64,000 nucleotides of DNA from Clostridia bacterium (lineage in GTDB: Bacteria; Bacillota; Clostridia; Christensenellales; Borkfalkiaceae), in the NCBI GenBank assembly GCA_017457225.1, contig JAFTHW010000004.1:43919-107918 (forward strand), read 5' to 3'. The stretch's first letter is position 1, and the number at the start of each line of letters is the position of its first letter. Shown piece by piece: positions 25,762-34,267 of the stretch. The notes beneath the pieces are model-generated. The model was given only the letters and a program-made list of their open reading frames with translations, was not told where the DNA came from and ran no database searches. Made by a program: the position numbers and the translations under genes.

Positions 25762-28014
25762 ATGAGGAATAAGAGCAAGAAAATACTTGGCGTAGTAGCG
25801 GCGGCTACGATGCTGTGCGCGACCGCATTTGCAGGTTGCGGCGACAAATCCTACCAAGGAGACGCTTTGGACGCAGGATACGTTTCGGCGGCTGCGGTCA
25901 GTTCGCAAGGCGGTTTCGTGGTAGAGAAAGGTGATTACGTATACTTTATCAACGGCGCGGAGAGCTATCAAGCGAGCAACAAATACGGCGACGTCGTAAA
26001 AGGCTCTTTGATGCGTATTTCCAAGGCGCAACTGAGTGCTGGGGAATACGACAAAGCACAGATCGTCGTACCCTCGTTGTTCGTAGCGCAAAACTTCAAC
26101 GCGGGCGTTTATATCTACGGCGATTACGTATATTACGCAACGCCTACGACGGATAGAGACCCGAACACGGACAAGATTGAAAATTCGTACATCGACTTCA
26201 AACGCGCGAAGATTGACGGCACGGAAGCTCCTATGAGCGGATATTTCCACCGTCTTTCCAACAACGCGGCGGCATACCGTTTCGTACAGGTTTCGGGTTC
26301 GGACAAGAATGCGGACGGCGAAGCGGACGTGTACTGCTTGTATGAAGACAGCAGCAAGCTGTACTCTCTCAATACCGCAACGGGCGAGAACACGCTCCTC
26401 GTTTCGGGCGCAACCGGTTCGTTCTATTATAACACCGCGGATCTTGCAGATCCCAACGTATATTATACGATGGCGGTTACGGATGCGGAATATAATCAGC
26501 TTTACACCGTAAACGCGGCGGCGGCGGTTACCGAAACCAAGAAAGTGGACGGCAACTATACCTATACCGTATCGAACGGTAAACAGTATTCGTTCACGCA
26601 GACGGAAATGGATACCGCAAAATCGACGGCAGGGGATTACACGACGTATCCGTACGTCAACCTCGGTACTCCCATTCTCGACGGCGTTGGCGAAAGCTCG
26701 AAAGTCACGCAGTATAACTGGGCGGGCAAAACGGGCACGATTATGGCAAAGGGTTACACCTACTCCATTATTCAGTTCGCAAACGACGGTATTTACTTTA
26801 CGAGAGCGGACGTAAACAAGACGAGCTCGGATGCGGAAGACGAAAAGTTGTACTATCTCGCGATTGCGGACGCGGCGGATACGGCGGCGGTTGTTACCCG
26901 GAACGATAGCGAAGCGATCAAAGAAGTGGCGCCCAACACGGATAACGCAAATGCAAAAGCTTTGTTCTATATTGACGGAGAAGGCAAGCACAACTATATG
27001 TACTTCAATTCCTCGGAGAGCAAGATTTACAAAGCGCAATACGATCAAGCGGTAGCATTGACGAGCGCGTCCAGCGCGAGCCTTTGGACGCTCAAGGGCG
27101 ATTATCTGTATTACACGTCCAGCAGTTCGATTTACAGAATCGATTACACGGGCGGAAAGACGGACTACGGCTTCTTGCCTACGGACGAATATAAAGCGCA
27201 TCAGCTCGCAGGCGTGGCGTGGAACTCTAGCTGGTACAAGCCCGAATTTATCGGCGATACCAATACGATGTTGTATTCCAACAACCAAACGCTTGCAGGT
27301 ACTTCTTACAATTATATTTATGCGAAGAACGTAGGCGTTGATCAGGCGGCGTTGGTAGCGGATCAGGAATTGTACGATGAAACGATGGAATACATCAACG
27401 GCTATGAGGGCGACAATGCGAAAGCGGCGCTTCAGTACTATTTCTACGCAGAAGAAACGGCGAAATTCGACGCGTTGAGAACGACAGATTTGTATGCAAA
27501 GCACCAACTCAAAGCGTTTGACGACTTCGTAACCGGCGACAAGAAAGACCTCAAGAAATATTCCTATTTCGTAAACGCGATCGGTAGAATGAGCGACGCG
27601 GATCAAGAAGCATTGGAAGAGGGTTGGGTGAATTATCTTTTGAAAGAAACGGAAGACGATAGCGCTGACGAGGGCTTGAAAGGCTGGCAGATCGCATTGA
27701 TCGTCGTAGGCAGCGTAATCGTAGTGGCTGCGGCTGCGTTGATCCCGACCTGCATCTATCTTAAGAATAAGAAAGCGCAGAAGTTGGAAGCGGAAGCAAC
27801 CGTAAACGCTTACAAGCGTAAGAAGATCGATACGACGGACGATAAGAGCATCGACGTTTACGCAACCGAAGAAGAAACGGTAGAAGAGGCGGAAGCACCT
27901 GCGGAAGAAGTGGTAGAAGCACCCGTAGAAGAAGCAGAAGCTCCTGCGGAAGAAGTGGTAGAAGCTCCCGTAGAAGAAACGGAAGCTCCCATTGAAGAGA
28001 AAACCGAAGAATAA
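25762..28014 (+). CDS. large lipoprotein with C-terminal membrane helix and acidic repeat tail
   Basis: The 750-residue protein has a lipoprotein signal (MRNKSKKILG to AFAGC, Cys 26), a long extracellular part of repeated Tyr-rich beta elements (GDYVYFINGAE, GDYVYYATPT, GDYLYYTSSS), suggesting a propeller like DUF5050 families, one membrane helix at about 642-668 and a cytoplasmic tail with repeats of the type EAPAEEVVEAPVEE (four units, about 710-745). A double anchor, lipid at one end and helix at the other, is unusual. A promoter TTGCTT-N17-TATAAT lies near 25660-25688. The function is not recognised. Confidence 0.75.
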   Translation: MRNKSKKILGVVAAATMLCATAFAGCGDKSYQGDALDAGYVSAAAVSSQGGFVVEKGDYVYFINGAESYQASNKYGDVVKGSLMRISKAQLSAGEYDKAQIVVPSLFVAQNFNAGVYIYGDYVYYATPTTDRDPNTDKIENSYIDFKRAKIDGTEAPMSGYFHRLSNNAAAYRFVQVSGSDKNADGEADVYCLYEDSSKLYSLNTATGENTLLVSGATGSFYYNTADLADPNVYYTMAVTDAEYNQLYTVNAAAAVTETKKVDGNYTYTVSNGKQYSFTQTEMDTAKSTAGDYTTYPYVNLGTPILDGVGESSKVTQYNWAGKTGTIMAKGYTYSIIQFANDGIYFTRADVNKTSSDAEDEKLYYLAIADAADTAAVVTRNDSEAIKEVAPNTDNANAKALFYIDGEGKHNYMYFNSSESKIYKAQYDQAVALTSASSASLWTLKGDYLYYTSSSSIYRIDYTGGKTDYGFLPTDEYKAHQLAGVAWNSSWYKPEFIGDTNTMLYSNNQTLAGTSYNYIYAKNVGVDQAALVADQELYDETMEYINGYEGDNAKAALQYYFYAEETAKFDALRTTDLYAKHQLKAFDDFVTGDKKDLKKYSYFVNAIGRMSDADQEALEEGWVNYLLKETEDDSADEGLKGWQIALIVVGSVIVVAAAALIPTCIYLKNKKAQKLEAEATVNAYKRKKIDTTDDKSIDVYATEEETVEEAEAPAEEVVEAPVEEAEAPAEEVVEAPVEETEAPIEEKTEE

Positions 28015-28026
28015 AAAGGCGAATAC

Positions 28027-28056
28027 GCCGTTCCGATAGCGGAACGGTGTATTTTT
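28027..28056 (+). terminator. intrinsic terminator after the large lipoprotein gene
   Basis: CCGTTCCG and CGGAACGG form a stem followed by TGTATTTTTT. Confidence 0.85.
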
Positions 28057-28180
28057 TACAAAAAAATCAAAAAATTTTATAAAAGATTGCAAAACAGGGT
28101 AAAAAACAGTTTACAAAATCCGTAAATCTTAATATAATATAGCAAAATCAAGATATAAGGATAACGAGGGAGAAAACTTT

Positions 28181-28705
28181 ATGGCAAGATACGTATTATG
28201 TCCAAGATGTGAATTGAATTTCATTGACGCGGATTCGCAGGAATATTGTGAGGTCTGTGTCAAGGAAATGAGCGGTGAGGAAACTTATACAGACGATTTC
28301 GATTTAAAAGAAGAAACGGAGCTCTGTCCCGTCTGCGGAGAGAACTATATGATCCCCGGCGAGAAGATGTGCGAGGAGTGCAAGAAAAAGAGCCAATACG
28401 AAGAAGAGGTTCAAGAGGAAGACGAAGAGAAGGAAGACGCGTCCTGGAGAAGCTATCTCGACGACGAAGAGGACGATATTGATTTGGGGATTCCCGATTC
28501 GGAATTCGACGAGGAAGAAGAGGAAGAGGTCGAAGAGGAAGAAGAAGTCGAAGAAGACGATTTCGAGTACGTTAGCGCCCACGATTATTACGATATGGAC
28601 GAAGACGATGACGACGATGAGGACGACGACGATTTTGATGACGACGACGCGCCGACCCCTCGTTCAGGCAATAAAAAGAAAAAGAAAAAAGACGACGATT
28701 TTTAA
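28181..28705 (+). CDS. zinc-ribbon protein with very acidic low-complexity tail
   Basis: The 174-residue protein has two Cys4 units in the first 70 residues (CPRCELNF with CEVC; CPVCGENY with CEECKKK), then about 90 residues of mainly Asp and Glu including runs of D, and a final KKKKKKDDDF. The zinc ribbons suggest nucleic-acid or protein binding in the cytoplasm; the acidic tail could mimic nucleic acid. A TATAAT lies near 28133. The function is unknown. Confidence 0.7.
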   Translation: MARYVLCPRCELNFIDADSQEYCEVCVKEMSGEETYTDDFDLKEETELCPVCGENYMIPGEKMCEECKKKSQYEEEVQEEDEEKEDASWRSYLDDEEDDIDLGIPDSEFDEEEEEEVEEEEEVEEDDFEYVSAHDYYDMDEDDDDDEDDDDFDDDDAPTPRSGNKKKKKKDDDF

Positions 28706-28712
28706 TGGAAAA

Positions 28713-28743
28713 GAAAGCCCTGCCTTCAAGGCAGGGCTTTGGT
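28713..28743. terminator. terminator hairpin after the acidic zinc-ribbon gene
   Basis: AAAGCCCTGCCTT and AAGGCAGGGCTTT form a 13-bp stem between convergent genes. Confidence 0.85.
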
Positions 28744-28763
28744 ATTTTCCGTAACAGTCGCTT

Positions 28764-28937
28764 TTAAAGATCGTCCGCGTCCTGCACGGGAATTTCCCGT
28801 TTGTTTTTAGGCTTCCCCGTATAGCTGCCGTTGACGTCCGTTGAGGACGGATCGCTGAATAAATCCAAAGCGCGTTTTGTGGGGGCAGGTATGCGTTGAG
28901 TTGCCTTTTTTTTGTGATTAGTCGTTGTTGCCGCCAT
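28764..28937 (-). CDS. hypothetical small protein, start uncertain
   Basis: The conserved-looking part is the C terminus (DVNGSYTGKP, then PVQDADDL), a pattern I associate with small Clostridial proteins of unknown role. The ATG at 28937 has no good ribosome site and overlaps the end of the gene at 28918-29058, so translational coupling is possible. The dispersed 15-bp motif (28883-28897) lies inside the N-terminal part and may have been inserted there. Confidence 0.45.
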   Translation of the reverse strand: MAATTTNHKKKATQRIPAPTKRALDLFSDPSSTDVNGSYTGKPKNKREIPVQDADDL

Positions 28938-29058
28938 TCTTATAGCTATGGTTGTCGCTGTTTTTGGAGCAGTTTCTGCCACAGTTTTTCGAGCCGCAGT
29001 TCTTTTCTTTGTTTTGGTTCTGGTTCTGGTTTTGGTTTTGGTTTTGATTACGTTTCAT
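28918..29058 (-). CDS. Asn/Gln-rich small protein with Cys motifs
   Basis: The ATG at 29058 is preceded by AGGAG and opens a 46-residue protein: MKRNQNQNQN and further NQ repeats to residue 16, then NCGSKNCGRNCSKN and a polar end. The (CAAAAC)n DNA repeat encodes the NQ tract. Short NQ-rich proteins with Cys are common in spore-formers and may be coat or matrix components; that is inference. Its end overlaps the next gene by 20 bp. Confidence 0.55.
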   Translation of the reverse strand: MKRNQNQNQNQNQNQNKEKNCGSKNCGRNCSKNSDNHSYKNGGNND

Positions 29059-29111
29059 AATAAATCTCCTTAAAAATTAAAAATCAGAAAACGCCTTGGA
29101 AAGAAAAGGAG

Positions 29112-29708
29112 TTATTCTCTTACTCCTTCAAAAGGCAGATGCAAATCCACGTAGCCTTGTTCCGCTTTGCAAAGAGGACATACTTTCCAAGCCTGCGTGC
29201 CTACGTGCATATAACCGCATTCGCTACAAATCCATAAGATCGGAGATTCGCTTTTATACAACGTACCGTTTTTGACAGCGTCGTGCAGATACGAAAATAC
29301 GATCTTATGCTGACCTTCCACTTCCGCGATCATTTTATAGAGAGCTGCTACGTCTTCAAATCCTTCTTTTTCCGCCGTAACGGCAAAGTCGGGATAGATG
29401 TCTTCCATTTCGTTTTTCTCGTCCATAGCCGCGAAGCGAAGCCCTTCTTCCAACGTTCCCATATGGAACGGATACCCTGCGTCGAACGAAATATTGTCCC
29501 TGCTACCCGATTTTTCGATAATTTTATTAAAAAATTGCGTAGCGTGCAGCGTTTCGTTTTTCGCAATGGTACGGACGGCGTCCGCAAGAGTCTTTAATTT
29601 CTCTTTCATAGCGAGTTTTGCGATCATTTGATACCGCATTCCCGCTTGACATTCCCCCGCAAAGCTGCGAGCTAAGTTTTTAAAAGTTTCCGTTTTTTCA
29701 AATTGCAT
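29112..29708 (-). CDS. rubrerythrin
   Basis: The 198-residue protein has a ferritin-like di-iron domain (GECQAGMRYQMIAK, NETLHATQFF, EVEGQHKIVF supply the Glu and His ligands) and a C-terminal rubredoxin-like domain with CSECGYMH and CPLCKAEQ. Rubrerythrins reduce hydrogen peroxide in anaerobes. It is transcribed alone, 200 bp from the divergent trmL gene. The ATG at 29708 is chosen from family length. Confidence 0.92.
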   Translation of the reverse strand: MQFEKTETFKNLARSFAGECQAGMRYQMIAKLAMKEKLKTLADAVRTIAKNETLHATQFFNKIIEKSGSRDNISFDAGYPFHMGTLEEGLRFAAMDEKNEMEDIYPDFAVTAEKEGFEDVAALYKMIAEVEGQHKIVFSYLHDAVKNGTLYKSESPILWICSECGYMHVGTQAWKVCPLCKAEQGYVDLHLPFEGVRE

Positions 29709-29916
29709 AATCGATCACTCCATTTTATTTCCGAAGGCGTGCCTTCTACGAGTCAGTATGCTCCGTTTTTTGCTACTCATTCCTTTGAAAAGTTGTCAAT
29801 GAATACCAGAATTGATAAAAATTCCATTCAAAATACTTGCCAAAACGCGCGCGGGGGAGTACAATATTATTAGATGAGTATCAAAGAAAGCCGCGTTTTG
29901 CGGCGAAGAGGTGACT

Positions 29917-30417
29917 ATGTTTCATATCGTTTTGGTCGAGCCTGAAATTCCGCAAAATGCGGGAAATATCGCGCGGACTTGCGCGGCGACGGGCACGCAT
30001 TTACATTTTATCCGTCCGCTCGGGTTTGAAGTGACGGACAAGCATTTGAAACGCGCGGGGTTGGATTATTGGAGTCTCGTGACGATTTCCTATTACGACA
30101 GCTTTGACGAACTTCGGGAAAAATACCCCGACGGTCGGTTTTTCTATTTCACGACCAAAGGCAGACACCGCCACAGCGACGTTCAATTCCAAGACGGAGA
30201 TTTTCTCGTGTTCGGGAAAGAAACGAAAGGACTTCCCGAAGAGCTTCTGATGAAACACGAGGGGGAGTGTTTGCGAATCCCGATGTTTTCGGAGGCTCGG
30301 TCGTTGAACTTGAGTAATTCGGCGGCGATTGCCTTATACGAGGCGTTAAGGCAAACCGATTATCGGGGGCTGTTGGAAGAGGGCGAGCTCCACGACCACC
30401 GCTGGGACGAAGTGTAA
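29917..30417 (+). CDS. trmL: tRNA (cytidine/uridine(34)-2'-O)-methyltransferase
   Basis: The 166-residue SPOUT methyltransferase has the motifs EPEIPQNAGNIARTCAATG, LVFGKETKGLPEEL and RSLNLSNSAAIALYEALRQ that build the knotted SAM site. It methylates the wobble ribose of certain Leu tRNAs. The ATG at 29917 is preferred over the in-frame GTG at 29911, because GAGGTG then serves as ribosome site. Confidence 0.93.
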   Translation: MFHIVLVEPEIPQNAGNIARTCAATGTHLHFIRPLGFEVTDKHLKRAGLDYWSLVTISYYDSFDELREKYPDGRFFYFTTKGRHRHSDVQFQDGDFLVFGKETKGLPEELLMKHEGECLRIPMFSEARSLNLSNSAAIALYEALRQTDYRGLLEEGELHDHRWDEV

Positions 30418-30473
30418 AAGGAACGGATAAATTTCCGTAATAAAGCCGTATAAATTCATAAAATTATGTCAAT

Positions 30474-30504
30474 AACTTCCGTGTAATCACGGAGGTTTTT
30501 TATT
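30474..30504 (+). promoter_or_regulatory. hairpin that includes the spoIIR ribosome site
   Basis: AACTTCCGTG (30474-30483) and CACGGAGGTT (30488-30497) pair with a TAAT loop, followed by TTTTTATT and the spoIIR ATG. The GGAGG of spoIIR is inside the 3' arm. The hairpin can act as terminator for trmL and masks the ribosome site in read-through RNA. A GTATA near 30449 is a possible sigma-F -35. Confidence 0.55.
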
Positions 30505-31041
30505 ATGAAAAATTTTTGCATAATTTTTTTGTTGTCAATCATAATAAGTGTAACGGCGCTCGGATTTTCCTACGGCGGCAGAGTTGACAAGATCAACGGC
30601 GAATATTTACGCATTCACATTCGCGCGGATTCCAACGATCCCACGGCGCAGGCAGTCAAATATCTCGTCCGCGACGACGTCGTGGCGTATCTGACTCCCG
30701 TCGTGGCAAATTGCGAAAGCCGCTTACAGGCGGAAGAAGAAATTGCCCGTCGTTTACCCGAGCTGGAAACCGTAGCGAACGCCACGCTCCGCAAAAATGG
30801 ATTCACCTACGGCGCGAGCGCGCGGCTCACGCAAGAAAAATTCCCTACGCGAGTGTACGGGGAATACACGTTGCCCGAGGGCACGTATTCCGCGCTCGTG
30901 ATCGAGCTTGGCAGCGGAGTGGGGAATAATTGGTGGTGCGTGGTTTATCCGCCCCTGTGCTTTGCTGCTCCGAGCGGACAAAACGTAATTTATAAGAGCA
31001 AGATCGCGCAAATCATACAAAATTGGAAGAAAAACCGATAA
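30505..31041 (+). CDS. spoIIR: stage II sporulation protein R
   Basis: The 178-residue protein has an N-terminal membrane or signal segment and the SpoIIR core: YLRIHIRADSNDPTAQAVKY, RVYGEYTLPEGTYSALVIEL and GNNWWCVVYPPLCF. SpoIIR is made in the forespore under sigma-F and signals across the septum so that SpoIIGA processes pro-sigma-E in the mother cell. The position beside sleB-ypeB fits a sporulation cluster. Confidence 0.9.
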   Translation: MKNFCIIFLLSIIISVTALGFSYGGRVDKINGEYLRIHIRADSNDPTAQAVKYLVRDDVVAYLTPVVANCESRLQAEEEIARRLPELETVANATLRKNGFTYGASARLTQEKFPTRVYGEYTLPEGTYSALVIELGSGVGNNWWCVVYPPLCFAAPSGQNVIYKSKIAQIIQNWKKNR

Positions 31042-31101
31042 ACACCCCTACCGTGTACGCGTTGAATTTCTTTTTTGTTTTTACATACAGGAGGGAAAAG
31101 T

Positions 31102-31860
31102 ATGAAGAAATCAATAAAGAAAGGCTTATTGATCGCTGCGTTAGCGGGCGCGTTTACTGTACCTGTCGTATGCGGCGTAGCAGCGGCTCGGTCGGAAACG
31201 ACAGAAACCATCGCCTTATCCGAAGGCGAAATTGCAACGACGAGCGCGGCGATTTTAAGACAGGGCGCAAAGGGCGGCGAAGTCAAAGAAGTACAACGTC
31301 GCTTAAAACTTTGGGGGTATTATAAAGGAAGTGTGGACGGAGTGTTCGGCGCGGCGACGAGATCGGCGGTGATTGCATTCCAGAGAAAGAACGGCTTGAC
31401 GGCGGACGGGATCGTTGGAAAAGCGACGTACAAGGCGCTGGGAATGACGGCTTCGTATAACGCGCTGGCAGGACAGACGCAATCGAGCGGCGGAGTCAAC
31501 GGATTTTCGAGCTCGGACGTGTACCTGCTTGCAAGAACGATTTACGCCGAGGGCAGAGGGGAGCCGTACGTGGGACAGGTGGCGATCGGCGCGGTGGTGA
31601 TGAATCGAATCCGTAGTTCTTCGTTCCCCAACACGATTTCGGGTGTAGTGTATCAAAAGCACGCGTTTACGGCGGTTTCGGACGGGCAGATTAACCTGAC
31701 TCCTAACGATACGGCGATGAAAGCGGCTCGCGACGCGATCAACGGTTGGGATCCCACAGGCGGAGCGTTGTATTATTACAATCCTGCGGTGGCGACGAGC
31801 GCTTGGATTTTCGAGCGCCAGACGATCACGACGATCGGAAAACACGTATTTGCGATTTAA
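31102..31860 (+). CDS. sleB: spore cortex-lytic enzyme SleB
   Basis: The 252-residue protein has a signal peptide (1 to about 28), a peptidoglycan-binding repeat (about 53-112; KGGEVKEVQRRLKLWGYYKG) and the SleB/CwlJ lytic transglycosylase domain (YLLARTIYAEGRGEPYVGQV, with the catalytic Glu in YAEGRGE; ALYYYNP at the end). It degrades spore cortex at germination. AGGAGG precedes the ATG. ypeB follows 24 bp later, as in Bacillus. Confidence 0.95.
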   Translation: MKKSIKKGLLIAALAGAFTVPVVCGVAAARSETTETIALSEGEIATTSAAILRQGAKGGEVKEVQRRLKLWGYYKGSVDGVFGAATRSAVIAFQRKNGLTADGIVGKATYKALGMTASYNALAGQTQSSGGVNGFSSSDVYLLARTIYAEGRGEPYVGQVAIGAVVMNRIRSSSFPNTISGVVYQKHAFTAVSDGQINLTPNDTAMKAARDAINGWDPTGGALYYYNPAVATSAWIFERQTITTIGKHVFAI

Positions 31861-31884
31861 CGGCGCAGTAAAAGGAGAAAGGAT

Positions 31885-33633
31885 ATGAAAAAGAAAACGG
31901 AAACGGCAACGAACGTCTCTTCGGGGGCGGAAAAAGTACAAAAAATCGAAAAAGAAATCAAAAAAGAAACTGTGAGCGCGACTGCGCCCGAGAAAGAAGT
32001 CCTTGTCAAGAAAAAGGAAACACTTTCGACGAAAAAACCCGTCGGCAAAGCAGAAAAGGAAAGCGAGGCGGCAAAAGCCAGAGTGGAAAAGGCTTTGAAA
32101 AAGAAAAAGGCAGCAGAGCAAAAAAAAGAAGAACGTTTGAAGAAAATGGAAAAGCGTAAAGCCGAGATAGAAAAACTCCGTAAAAAACGCTTGGAAGAAC
32201 GCAAAGCGAGAGAGGAAAAGAAAAAACAAATTCGCGAAGAACGGATTCGCGAACGTGCGCACGCCAAAGCGAATAAACGGCAGGCTAAAAATCACGCGAA
32301 AGCCAAAAAATCCGAAAACAAAAAAGGGGAAAGAAAGGGGTACGGCGGCTGGCTCGCTGCGGTCATTTCCCTCAGCGCAGTCACGTTGGCGCTCGCTACG
32401 GCGCTCACCGTAGGCGCGATCGATATGTCCAAGACCAAAAAAGGCGCGATGAGCGGTTACAAGGCTACCATGTACGAGTTGACTTCGGTAATGGAGAACG
32501 TGGAAAACGATCTGGACAGAGCCCGTCTTTCCGCTTCTCCCGCGCAGCAGAGCCGAATTTTGACCGATCTTTTGGTGCAGGCTCGCGTGGCGGAAACCGA
32601 TCTTGAAAAAATGCCGATTAAAATGGAAGAAGATCAAAACTTGACGGCGTTTTTGAACCGTACGGCGGCGGAAAGCGAGCGTATGCTTTCCAAACTCCGT
32701 CACGGAGAATCCCTTTCGGAAGAAGATTATGAGACGCTCGAGCGGTTGTATCAAACCAACCACACCATCTTACAGGATTGGTCGGAAATGATGCGGACGA
32801 TCTCGGATAAAGATATGACGAAGTTTTTAAAAAAAGGCGAGGGAATGTTCTCGGAAACGATGCGTCGGATTGAAAACGCTACCCTCGAAGAGAACGGAAA
32901 AATGCTCCATCGGGAAATGAAAGGAGAGAAAAAAGCTCCCGAAGCCAAAGCTGTAGAGTCGTCCATCGACAGCTTACGCGCGGAAGAATTGTGCCGAAAC
33001 TATTTTTCTGAATATGCGATCAAGGAATTTCAATGCGTCGGGCAAACGATGGCGAGAGGATATTCCGCCTATAATGTGCAGGGTTACGACGAGAAAGGCA
33101 CGATGCTGTACGCGGAGATCGACGAAAAGAGCGGTGCGCTGATCGGGTTCGATTATCACGAAGACTGTGAAACCGAACATTTTGACAGAGGTAATTCCGA
33201 GAAAATCGCAACGCAGTTTTTGGAAAAACTCGGTTATGACAATATGACCGTGACTCGTGTGAGCGAAAGCGGAACGAACTCCGACTTCACGTTCGTGTAT
33301 GAGACGGACGGAGTGGCGTTCTATCCCGACTCCGTACACGTAAAAGTATGCCGTTCCCGCGGCGTGGTGACGGGCTTCGACGCTAGAGCGTTTTTAAAAA
33401 ACCACACGACCAGGGTTGAGCCGAATGTGCGTTTGAGTATGTCTGAGGCAAGAGAAAAACTCCGCGAGGGACTGAGCGTAGAGGCGTCTAAACTCGCTGT
33501 GATTCGAGCAGGCGGAAAAGAGCGCGCCGCGTATGAATTTTTGTGTGACTACCAAGGAGAAAAATATTTTATCTTCACCGATGCAAACAGCGGAGAAGAA
33601 CTCTCGATTGTGAACGTCAATAAACTCGGTTAA
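31885..33633 (+). CDS. ypeB: germination protein YpeB with long charged N-terminal extension
   Basis: The 582-residue protein has a membrane helix at about 156-180 (GWLAAVISLSAVTLALATAL), then the YpeB helical region and PepSY-type repeats (NYFSEYAIKEFQCVGQTMAR, YAEIDEKSGALIGFDYHEDC). YpeB stabilises SleB in the spore. In B. subtilis YpeB is about 450 residues with the anchor near the N terminus; here about 150 residues of Lys/Glu/Arg-rich, coiled-coil-like sequence come first and would face the cytoplasm. AGGAG precedes the ATG. A terminator follows. Confidence 0.88.
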   Translation: MKKKTETATNVSSGAEKVQKIEKEIKKETVSATAPEKEVLVKKKETLSTKKPVGKAEKESEAAKARVEKALKKKKAAEQKKEERLKKMEKRKAEIEKLRKKRLEERKAREEKKKQIREERIRERAHAKANKRQAKNHAKAKKSENKKGERKGYGGWLAAVISLSAVTLALATALTVGAIDMSKTKKGAMSGYKATMYELTSVMENVENDLDRARLSASPAQQSRILTDLLVQARVAETDLEKMPIKMEEDQNLTAFLNRTAAESERMLSKLRHGESLSEEDYETLERLYQTNHTILQDWSEMMRTISDKDMTKFLKKGEGMFSETMRRIENATLEENGKMLHREMKGEKKAPEAKAVESSIDSLRAEELCRNYFSEYAIKEFQCVGQTMARGYSAYNVQGYDEKGTMLYAEIDEKSGALIGFDYHEDCETEHFDRGNSEKIATQFLEKLGYDNMTVTRVSESGTNSDFTFVYETDGVAFYPDSVHVKVCRSRGVVTGFDARAFLKNHTTRVEPNVRLSMSEAREKLREGLSVEASKLAVIRAGGKERAAYEFLCDYQGEKYFIFTDANSGEELSIVNVNKLG

Positions 33634-33637
33634 AATC

Positions 33638-33668
33638 GAAACGCCGCGTAAAACGCGGCGTTTTTAAC
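33638..33668 (+). terminator. intrinsic terminator after ypeB
   Basis: AACGCCGCGT and ACGCGGCGTT form a stem with loop AAA, followed by TTTAAC. Confidence 0.85.
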
Positions 33669-33717
33669 GCGCGTAAACACTTCCTTTTTTTGGATACGAA
33701 AAAATTTGCAAAAACTC

Positions 33718-33746
33718 TTGACGAATGGACAAGAATATGATATACT
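33718..33746 (+). promoter_or_regulatory. promoter of the Fur/PerR-type gene
   Basis: TTGACG (33718-33723) and TATACT (33741-33746) have a 17-bp spacer, 40 bp before the gene at 33787. Confidence 0.75.
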
Positions 33747-33786
33747 TTAATCAGTATTCAATCTCAATAAGAAAGGAGGAATCGGA

Positions 33787-34173
33787 GTGCAAGAGAGGCA
33801 AACGAAGCAAAAGGCGATTATATACGACGCGTTAAAGACGTTGAATCATCCGACGGCGACGGAAGTTTACGGATACGTACATAAGACGGCGCCGACGGTT
33901 TCGCGTGCGACGGTATTCCGTGTTCTGGGAGGCTTTGCGGCGAGCGGAAAGGCGATAGAATTACGTAAAGCGGGGGCGGAAGTGCGGTATGATTACAACG
34001 TAGAGCCGCATATACACGCTCGTTGTACGGAATGTGGGCAGTTATCGGACGTATGGGTAACGCTTCCGGAGTTTGACGGTGGCATAAACGACGAGGGGTT
34101 TTTCCTGGAGGGTTATACGCTCGAATTTTACGGAAAGTGTTTAGAGTGTCGAAGCGAGTCGAAAAGAAGTTGA
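33787..34173 (+). CDS. Fur-family regulator, PerR-like
   Basis: The 128-residue protein has the Fur winged helix (KQKAIIYDALKTLNHPTATE; VSRATVFRVLGGFAASGKAI) and the dimer domain with EPHIHARCTECGQL and a C-terminal CLEC, the two Cys pairs of the structural zinc site. The short length and the HxHxxC pattern fit PerR rather than classic Fur; the sensed metal or peroxide is inference. The start is GTG, 7 nt after AGGAGG. tRNA-Gly follows. Confidence 0.85.
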   Translation: MQERQTKQKAIIYDALKTLNHPTATEVYGYVHKTAPTVSRATVFRVLGGFAASGKAIELRKAGAEVRYDYNVEPHIHARCTECGQLSDVWVTLPEFDGGINDEGFFLEGYTLEFYGKCLECRSESKRS

Positions 34174-34267
34174 GAAAAATTTTCGTGGAGCTAAAAAAGC
34201 GTTGACATTTCTAAAGAAAAGGATTATAATGGAACAACAAAAGAGAGCGAGATCCGCTCTCCACCCT

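Noticed and set aside
25666-28092. 808-codon open frame on the minus strand
   Set aside because: Antisense to the large lipoprotein; Arg/Phe-rich nonsense composition and no start context.
31303-32763. 486-codon open frame on the minus strand
   Set aside because: Antisense to sleB-ypeB; explained by the Lys/Glu codons of the opposite strand.
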